Shown one piece after another: positions 58,935 through 64,000 of a DNA stretch of 64,000 nucleotides; positions within the stretch are counted from its first letter, which is position 1, and each line of letters starts with the position of its first letter. A program made the translations under genes and the position numbers. This DNA comes from Solobacterium sp. (GTDB taxonomy: Bacteria; Bacillota_I; Bacilli_A; Erysipelotrichales; Erysipelotrichaceae), in the NCBI GenBank assembly GCA_017432325.1, contig JAFRJJ010000040.1:1-64000 (forward strand), given 5' to 3'. The notes under the pieces were generated by a model that had not been told where the DNA came from, ran no database searches, and worked only from the letters and a program-made list of their open reading frames with translations.

Positions 58935-60365
58935 ATGCCATGCACAACAATTCTGGTCGGCAAAAAGGCCAGCTATGATGGATCAACAATGATCGCAAGA
59001 ACAGACGACGGTTTCTTTGATGTCAAAAAGACGATCGTTGTAGAACCGAAGGATCAGAAGAAAGAATACAAGAGCGTAATCAGTCACTGCAAAGTTACTC
59101 TCCCGGATCATCCGATGCGCTATACCGCAAGCCCGAGCGTTGACCCGAAAAAAGGGATCTGGGCAGCCAGCGGAATCAATGAAGCCAATGTCGGAATGAC
59201 TGCGACCGAGACGATCACTTCCAATCCGAGGGTGCTCGGAGCGGATCCGATGGTGGTATATAAAGAAAAGACACGTACCGCACCGGAACAGATCGGCGGT
59301 CTTGGTGAAGAGGATTTTGTAGTTCTTGTTCTTCCGTATATTCACTCCGCACGCGAAGGTGTGGAACGCCTCGGCGCTCTGTTGGAACAATACGGAACGT
59401 ATGAGTCCAACGGTATTGCCTTTAATGACGCGGATGAAGTCTGGTGGTTCGAGACGATCGGCGGCCATCACTGGATGGCAAGAAGGGTAAAGGATGAAGA
59501 ATATGTCATCATGCCCAACCGGCTGGGAATCGACTTCTTTGATTTCGAGGATGCCTATGGGGAAAAGAAGAACTTCATGTGCTCTTCTGATCTGAAAGAG
59601 TTCACGGAGAAGTATCATCTTGATCTCAACATGGAGGGAGACTTCAATCCACGCTATGTCTTTGGCTCGCATACAGATGCCGACCATATATACAACAATC
59701 CGCGCGCATGGTATATCGGACGTTATTTCAACCCGAATACGTTCCGCTGGGATGGTGAAAACGCAGATTATACACCGGAAGACGATGATATTCCCTGGGC
59801 ACTGGTACCGGAGAAGAAGATCACTCCGGAAGACATGAAACATATCCTGTCGTCATATTATCAGGGCACTCCGTACAACCCGTATCAGAAAGCAGACATA
59901 CCGGAAAAGGGCATCTACCGTCCGATCGGCATCAGCCGTACCGGTGTGACCGTGCTCTGTCAGATCCGTGGCTATATGCCGAAGGAACTGCAGGCAGTAG
60001 AGTGGATCTCATACGGCGCCAATGCATTTAACGCAATGCTCGGTATCTATGCGAATGTATCGAAACTGCCGAAGTACATCAGCGATGTGAGTCTTAATGT
60101 TTCGACGGAGAACTTCTACTGGGCAAGCCGGCTTGCCGGTGTGCTGGCAGATCCCCATTACGGGTATACGATCCAGGTGATCGAGCGCTATCAGAACGCG
60201 GTTGCCTCCAATACCCATCGTCTCCTGAATGAATATGACGAAAAGGTGAAGGGAAGCGGTGATCTGTCACTGCTCGAAGAGGCAAACAAAAAGATCTGCG
60301 AGATGGCAAAAGAGCAGAGCACAAAGGTGCTCAATCAGCTGATGCTCATTGCAGCCAGCATATGA
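58935..60365 (+). CDS. pepD: C69 family dipeptidase (PepD-like)
   Basis: A 476-residue Ntn-type peptidase. Met at 58935 (GGAG site) gives MPCTTILVGKKASYDGSTMIARTDD: Cys3 is the N-terminal nucleophile exposed after autoprocessing in this family. GIAFNDADEVWWFETIGGHHWMARRV near residue 165-190 and the NTxxLRWDGENADYTPEDDDIPWALVPEKKI block confirm C69. No signal peptide. It cleaves dipeptides in the cytosol. Confidence 0.92.
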   Translation: MPCTTILVGKKASYDGSTMIARTDDGFFDVKKTIVVEPKDQKKEYKSVISHCKVTLPDHPMRYTASPSVDPKKGIWAASGINEANVGMTATETITSNPRVLGADPMVVYKEKTRTAPEQIGGLGEEDFVVLVLPYIHSAREGVERLGALLEQYGTYESNGIAFNDADEVWWFETIGGHHWMARRVKDEEYVIMPNRLGIDFFDFEDAYGEKKNFMCSSDLKEFTEKYHLDLNMEGDFNPRYVFGSHTDADHIYNNPRAWYIGRYFNPNTFRWDGENADYTPEDDDIPWALVPEKKITPEDMKHILSSYYQGTPYNPYQKADIPEKGIYRPIGISRTGVTVLCQIRGYMPKELQAVEWISYGANAFNAMLGIYANVSKLPKYISDVSLNVSTENFYWASRLAGVLADPHYGYTIQVIERYQNAVASNTHRLLNEYDEKVKGSGDLSLLEEANKKICEMAKEQSTKVLNQLMLIAASI

Positions 60366-60412
60366 AGAACGGATTCTCCAGAGCTGATAACTAATACAGA
60401 AAACAGAAATAT

Positions 60413-60436
60413 GAGGCCGTCATTTGCGGCCTTTTA
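60413..60436 (+). terminator. Terminator of the dipeptidase gene
   Basis: GAGGCCG (60413-60419) pairs with CGGCCTTTT at about 60427-60435. Confidence 0.8.
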
Positions 60437-60517
60437 TCATGAAAACCGGTTTATTCGGAGCTGCTCGTTGATGAATGCGCGGCAGGTGATACAATAGGAA
60501 CCTGTGGGGCAGAAAAC

Positions 60518-61693
60518 ATGATGAATATATTTGGAACTGCAGCATTGCTGTTGGCGTTATCGGCGCCATGCGTGCCTGCTTATCAGACTGCACAGCCGGC
60601 CGCTGCAGTGCAGGAGTACATATTGACAGACATGTCAGAAACATTCTTATCAGCGGATGATCATTGGGAAACGACAGTACAAGAGGATGAAGCCGCAGTT
60701 GATTCTGAATCAGATTACGATGATACAGCAGGTCCGGATATCCGTTATCTTCTGTTCCTGCAGGATTTCCGTGCCAGCATCAATGACGCGTGGACGCCGT
60801 TTATGGAATTTGTATCGACATTCGCAACACGATACCTGATCCTGGCAGTACTGTTTATTTACTGGGCAGTCAATAAACGGAGAGGTCTGTACGCGATCGC
60901 GTCCATGTGCCTTACGCTTGCGGTCAACCAGCTGATCAAACTGACTGCCTGCGTATACCGTCCATGGATCCGTGATCCGCGGATCGTTCCGGCAGGAGAC
61001 TCCATCACTTCCGCTACCGGTTATTCCTTTCCGAGCGGTCATACCGCAACGGCCGCGCCGCAGCTCTTAGGAATGGCTGTGACTGCGGACAGGCAGAAGA
61101 AATGGTTTCCTGTTCTCTGCATTCTCGGCATCATGCTGGTAGGCTTTTCACGCAATTATCTTGGTGTTCACACACCGCAGGATGTATTTGTGGCGATCTG
61201 CGAGTCTGTATTGTGCGTGATCATCATGCAGAAGATATTCGCTTATATTGAACTGCACCCGGAAAAAGAGGACCTGTTTCTGATCGCCGGAGTGATCTTC
61301 GGAAGTATCTCGATCGCCTACATTACCTTCAAACCGTATCCGATGACCTATGTAGACGGCAAGCTGCTTGTTGATCCGCAGAAAATGATGAATGACGGAT
61401 ACGGGGATATTTCCTTCCTGATCGCGTTCTGTATCGGACGCTTTATTGAGCGCAGATGGATCAGATTCGAACCAACCGGCATCAATGTGCCGGGGATCCT
61501 GCTGTGGGCGATCGGAGGAGTGATCTTTGTTCTCCTCAACAACAACATCGGCAAACCGCTGGACAACATGCTGGGCAGCCATTGGGGTCATTTAGCCAGA
61601 AGAATGATCACGATCATTTACTACACAGCGCTGTATCCGCTGATCATCAAGCTGGTCATGAACAAGGTCAGGACAAACAGTAAACAAAGCTGA
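60518..61693 (+). CDS. PAP2 family phosphatase with polytopic C-terminal region
   Basis: A 391-residue membrane protein. An N-terminal hydrophobic segment (signal or anchor) and an acidic linker (residues 40-75) precede the PAP2 catalytic core: KLTACVYRPW (motif 1, about 146-155), PSGHTATAA (motif 2, about 177) and SRNYLGVHTPQD (motif 3, about 213). More hydrophobic segments follow to residue 385. It likely dephosphorylates a lipid phosphate such as undecaprenyl or phosphatidylglycerol phosphate at the outer membrane face. Confidence 0.9.
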   Translation: MMNIFGTAALLLALSAPCVPAYQTAQPAAAVQEYILTDMSETFLSADDHWETTVQEDEAAVDSESDYDDTAGPDIRYLLFLQDFRASINDAWTPFMEFVSTFATRYLILAVLFIYWAVNKRRGLYAIASMCLTLAVNQLIKLTACVYRPWIRDPRIVPAGDSITSATGYSFPSGHTATAAPQLLGMAVTADRQKKWFPVLCILGIMLVGFSRNYLGVHTPQDVFVAICESVLCVIIMQKIFAYIELHPEKEDLFLIAGVIFGSISIAYITFKPYPMTYVDGKLLVDPQKMMNDGYGDISFLIAFCIGRFIERRWIRFEPTGINVPGILLWAIGGVIFVLLNNNIGKPLDNMLGSHWGHLARRMITIIYYTALYPLIIKLVMNKVRTNSKQS

Positions 61694-61742
61694 GATGATG
61701 CAGATCAGACCCGTTTGCAAAGCATAAAACAAAAGAATTCAA

Positions 61743-61770
61743 AAAGGCTCCCGTATTTGCGGGAGCTTGT
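61743..61770 (-). terminator. Terminator of the ATP-grasp locus
   Basis: On the minus strand, GCTCCCG pairs with CGGGAGC, then CTTTTTG. It follows the stop at 61790. It could also weakly end the PAP2 gene. Confidence 0.75.
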
Positions 61771-61789
61771 ATTTGTAATGGGTCTGTCA

Positions 61790-62973
61790 TCATTCCAGGA
61801 CAAAGCGGAAGAATCCGTCCATTTCCTCTTTTTCCCTGAACCTGGCCATATACACATAACGCTCCATGGACGGCCAGTCGATCGGAGGCATTTCTTCATG
61901 CAGGACGATCTGTTCCCTGTATCTCTCCATGATCTCCTCAGGGGTATGAAGAAAACTGTGTCCGTCCTTGCGGGCGGCATAGGCACAATAATACGGCATT
62001 TCGTGATCGGGCATGAGGCTTCTGCCTGTGACTGCCATTTCAGCATAGATCTGAAAAACGTCAACAGAATGCGCATAATTCATCATATCAGGGTCATGTC
62101 CGCCGGCAGGACGCATGTTGACTTCCATGACAGCATAACTGCCTGCCTTTCCGATCCCTTCATAATCTTTTGTCAGGTTGATGAATTCAAAATGAACAAA
62201 CCGTCTGTCCGCTTCAAACGCTTTAACGGTCTTTCTTCCGAGTGTACGCAGTTCTTCAGGCATGAAGGGACTCGTGTAAAAATGAATATCCTCATCGTTG
62301 TTTACGGAATCGATGACCGGCGGATAGGTGCACATGGATTCAAACAGCGGCTCACAGTTCGCGTCGATGATCGCGTCATATGTGCAGATATCACCGGACA
62401 GGAACTCTTCCATAACATACGGAACATCCGGAAGGCTGCTGTAAAACGCTGTCAGTTCCTCTTCTGATACGATCTTCATCGCTCCGTTGGCACCTACGCC
62501 GATATCGGGTTTGACGATCACAGGATATCCGACTTCAGCGACAAAATCTCTGGCGGAATCCAGGTCGGAAACGATATGCTGGCGGGCTGTCGGGATACCC
62601 GCTTCCACAAACCTTTTTTCATTTCCGATTTACGGACGATCGTGCCGATCTGATCCTCTCTGGTTCCGACGGCAATATTGAAATCCGTGCGCAGTTTCGC
62701 ATCCGTCCGCAGCCAGTATTCATTCATCGATTCCAGCCAGTCGATCCGTCCGTACTTATGGATGTAGTATGCGACGGCACGGTATACCTGGTCATAGTCC
62801 TCCAGTGAGCTCACATAATAGTACTCACGAAGAGCATTTTTCAGCAGTTCGCTCAGATCGTGATAGGGCGTGTCGCCGATTCCCAGTACATTCGCTCCCA
62901 TTCTGTTCAGCCTGTCGCAGAAAAGCGTACAAGTAATGGGGTATACCGGTGAAATAAATACATAATTCATCAT
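61790..62973 (-). pseudogene. ATP-grasp domain protein split by a frameshift
   Basis: Two overlapping minus-strand frames make one ATP-grasp protein of about 395 residues. The first (62973 down) has the N-terminal domain (MMNYVFISPVYPITCTLFCDRLN, GANVLGIGDTPYHDL). The second (from about 62608 down) has VAEVGYPVIVKPDIGVGANG, VMEEFLSGDICTYDAI and VMEVNMRPAGG, the ATP- and Mg-binding core. The frame changes in an A6 run (62614-62619 on the plus strand as T6): one more A restores MKKRFVEAGIPTA. It may be a true mutation, an assembly error, or transcriptional slippage. Confidence 0.8.
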
Positions 62974-63046
62974 ATTTCCATACCTTTAAATTCAGTCGGG
63001 CGGTTCAGTGTAGTGCCTGTAAATAAAACAGACGTGTCGATTCTCA

Positions 63047-63095
63047 CGCAGGAAGCGTAAACAGTCTTTACCGATACCATTATAAACTTCCTGCG
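63047..63095 (-). promoter_or_regulatory. Inverted repeat around the promoter of the ATP-grasp gene
   Basis: CGCAGGAAG (63047-63055) and CTTCCTGCG (63087-63095) are perfect inverted repeats 31 bases apart. Between them the minus strand has a TATAAT-like -10 and GTAAA/TTTAC half-sites. An operator is inferred. Confidence 0.5.
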
Positions 63096-63190
63096 GTATG
63101 CATGAAAACGCTAAATGCAGGAGACCTGCAGTCTGATATGATCACAGCCTGCAGACTTTTTCTGTCTGAACAGAAAAAATATACGGATCA

Positions 63191-63220
63191 TGTAACCATC
63201 CAGCGGGTTCATTTGTATGA
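63191..63220 (+). promoter_or_regulatory. Possible ECF-type autoregulated promoter
   Basis: TGTAACC (63191-63197) resembles ECF sigma -35 elements, followed after about 18 bases by GTATGATT. It lies upstream of the sigma factor gene, so autoregulation is inferred. Confidence 0.4.
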
Positions 63221-63258
63221 TTAGTGAAAGGCCTTTTACAACAGCGAAGGAAACAGAT

Positions 63259-63741
63259 ATGCGGATCAACACAGAAACAGCGGCAGAAAAGTACCGGGAC
63301 CGTCTGTTCGCGGCAGCGTTTCATATATGCAGGAATGCTGCGGACGCGGATGACGTCGTACAGGAAACACTGCTCCGCTATCATAAAACAGATATGGAAT
63401 ATGAAAATGAGGAACATCTGAAAGCATGGCTGCTGCGCGTAGCGATCAATCAGGCGAAAAATGTGAACCGTTCATTCTTCAGACACAGGATCGTACCTCT
63501 GGAGGACTATATGGAGACATTGTCGTTTGAGTCGCCGGAATCGGAAAACCTCTTCCTGGAGGTGATGCGCCTCCCGGAAAAATACAGGATCGTGATCCAT
63601 CTCTACTACTATGAGGAATATTCCGTCAGAGAGATCAGTCAGATCCTGGGGATCACCGACAGCAACACCAAAGTCCGTCTCAGCCGGGGCAGGGCAATGC
63701 TGAAAGAAAAACTGCAGGAGGAATGGAATGAAAATGAGTAA
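63259..63741 (+). CDS. ECF-type sigma-70 family RNA polymerase sigma factor
   Basis: A 160-residue sigma factor; the Met at 63259 has GAAGGAAAC. Region 2 (YRDRLFAAAFHICRNAADADDVVQETLLRYH, about residues 12-42) and region 4 (YSVREISQILGITDSNTKVRLSRGRAMLKEKL, about 120-152) are present and region 3 is absent, as in ECF factors. It overlaps the next gene by 14 bases; the pair is probably a sigma/anti-sigma unit. Confidence 0.9.
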   Translation: MRINTETAAEKYRDRLFAAAFHICRNAADADDVVQETLLRYHKTDMEYENEEHLKAWLLRVAINQAKNVNRSFFRHRIVPLEDYMETLSFESPESENLFLEVMRLPEKYRIVIHLYYYEEYSVREISQILGITDSNTKVRLSRGRAMLKEKLQEEWNENE

Positions 63742-64000
63742 TAAAGAGAAATATCAGGCAGCGTTCTCAGTGCTGCACGCATCTGCGGTACACAGCATGC
63801 AGAAACAGCAGACAGAAAACAGGCCGGTATTCATGGTCAGAAGATTTGCGGCAGTCTGCGCCGGCGTGATCATCATGCTGGTTGGCGGCTATGGTGTATA
63901 CGCGCTCGGCGGTCAGGCCGTCCGTGAAGTATGGGGCTGGGGAAACAACATGCGTTATACCGAAACGACTGACAGTGAAACAGGTGAAACGGAAAAACAG
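63728..64000 (+). CDS. Membrane partner of the sigma factor, partial (anti-sigma-like)
   Basis: Starts inside the sigma gene (ATG at 63728 or 63734) and runs off the window: 91 residues visible. A cytoplasmic N-terminal segment (about 1-39) is followed by one membrane helix (FAAVCAGVIIMLVGGYGVYAL, about residues 43-63) and an extracytoplasmic start (GGQAVREVWGWGNN). Position and topology fit an anti-sigma factor such as the DUF4179-type proteins; no defining motif is visible yet. Confidence 0.65.
   Translation, partial: MKMSNKEKYQAAFSVLHASAVHSMQKQQTENRPVFMVRRFAAVCAGVIIMLVGGYGVYALGGQAVREVWGWGNNMRYTETTDSETGETEKQ

Overview
The window looks like chromosomal DNA from a Gram-positive Bacillota bacterium. 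An Erysipelotrichia-type gut anaerobe fits best, inferred from the gene set: four GH1 6-phospho-glycosidases, a BMP/ABC nucleoside-uptake operon, CarD, WYL, YolD, AEC and C69 families, and AGGAGG-type ribosome binding sites. Base composition is near 50% GC. The interval at about 47-60 kb looks somewhat richer in A+T. No rRNA, tRNA or CRISPR array was recognised.

Layout. 0-2.3 kb: the 3' end of a group II intron (domain V visible) abuts an AlkZ-related gene, followed by a lipoprotein built of three similar modules. 2.4-7.5 kb: a GH1 gene diverges from a tightly overlapping operon of Y-family polymerase, YolD-like protein, NUDIX hydrolase and a small protein. 7.6-11.6 kb: a GNAT, then a MoxR ATPase/DUF58/DUF4129-like membrane operon. 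11.7-20.3 kb: a PTS-IIB/ROK fusion protein, GNAT, uridine-kinase-like P-loop protein, Fe-S aldo/keto reductase and three more GH1 genes, with no PTS transporter beside them. 20.3-29.7 kb: uracil permease, TRIC channel, DUF1294, M24 peptidase, a membrane protein, and a minus-strand run RluA - RlmD - DHHW - MBOAT (rRNA modification plus surface-polymer O-acylation). 29.8-34.8 kb: BMP lipoprotein and its ABC transporter. 34.8-46.9 kb: housekeeping genes (RlmI-like methyltransferase, CarD, sirtuin with WYL regulator, CDF transporter, EamA, UppP, CcdA-thioredoxin fusion, PyrG with an attenuator-like leader, GuaA).

47-60.4 kb is the most accessory-looking part. An AlbA_2/RecG-like regulator with operator-like repeats is followed by a roughly 190-bp intergenic element that recurs 7.8 kb away. 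Between the two copies sits a LysR-controlled cluster: three aldo/keto reductases, an NTF2-like protein, an alpha/beta hydrolase, a flavodoxin-like protein, a histidine phosphatase and a second PTS-IIB/ROK fusion. A second LysR with a divergent AEC transporter, then a C69 dipeptidase, follow. 60.5-64 kb: PAP2 phosphatase, an ATP-grasp gene split by a +/-1 frameshift in an A6 run, and an ECF sigma factor with an overlapping membrane partner cut by the window edge.

The strongest candidate for something undescribed is the pair of paralogous proteins (11695-13116 and 54983-56413) that join an N-terminal domain, a lactose/cellobiose-type PTS IIB domain with its phospho-acceptor Cys, and a ROK-fold domain that has lost the usual phosphate-binding and zinc motifs. 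They may be soluble sensors of PTS phosphorylation or sugar state. All function calls come from reading the sequence. No database search was run.
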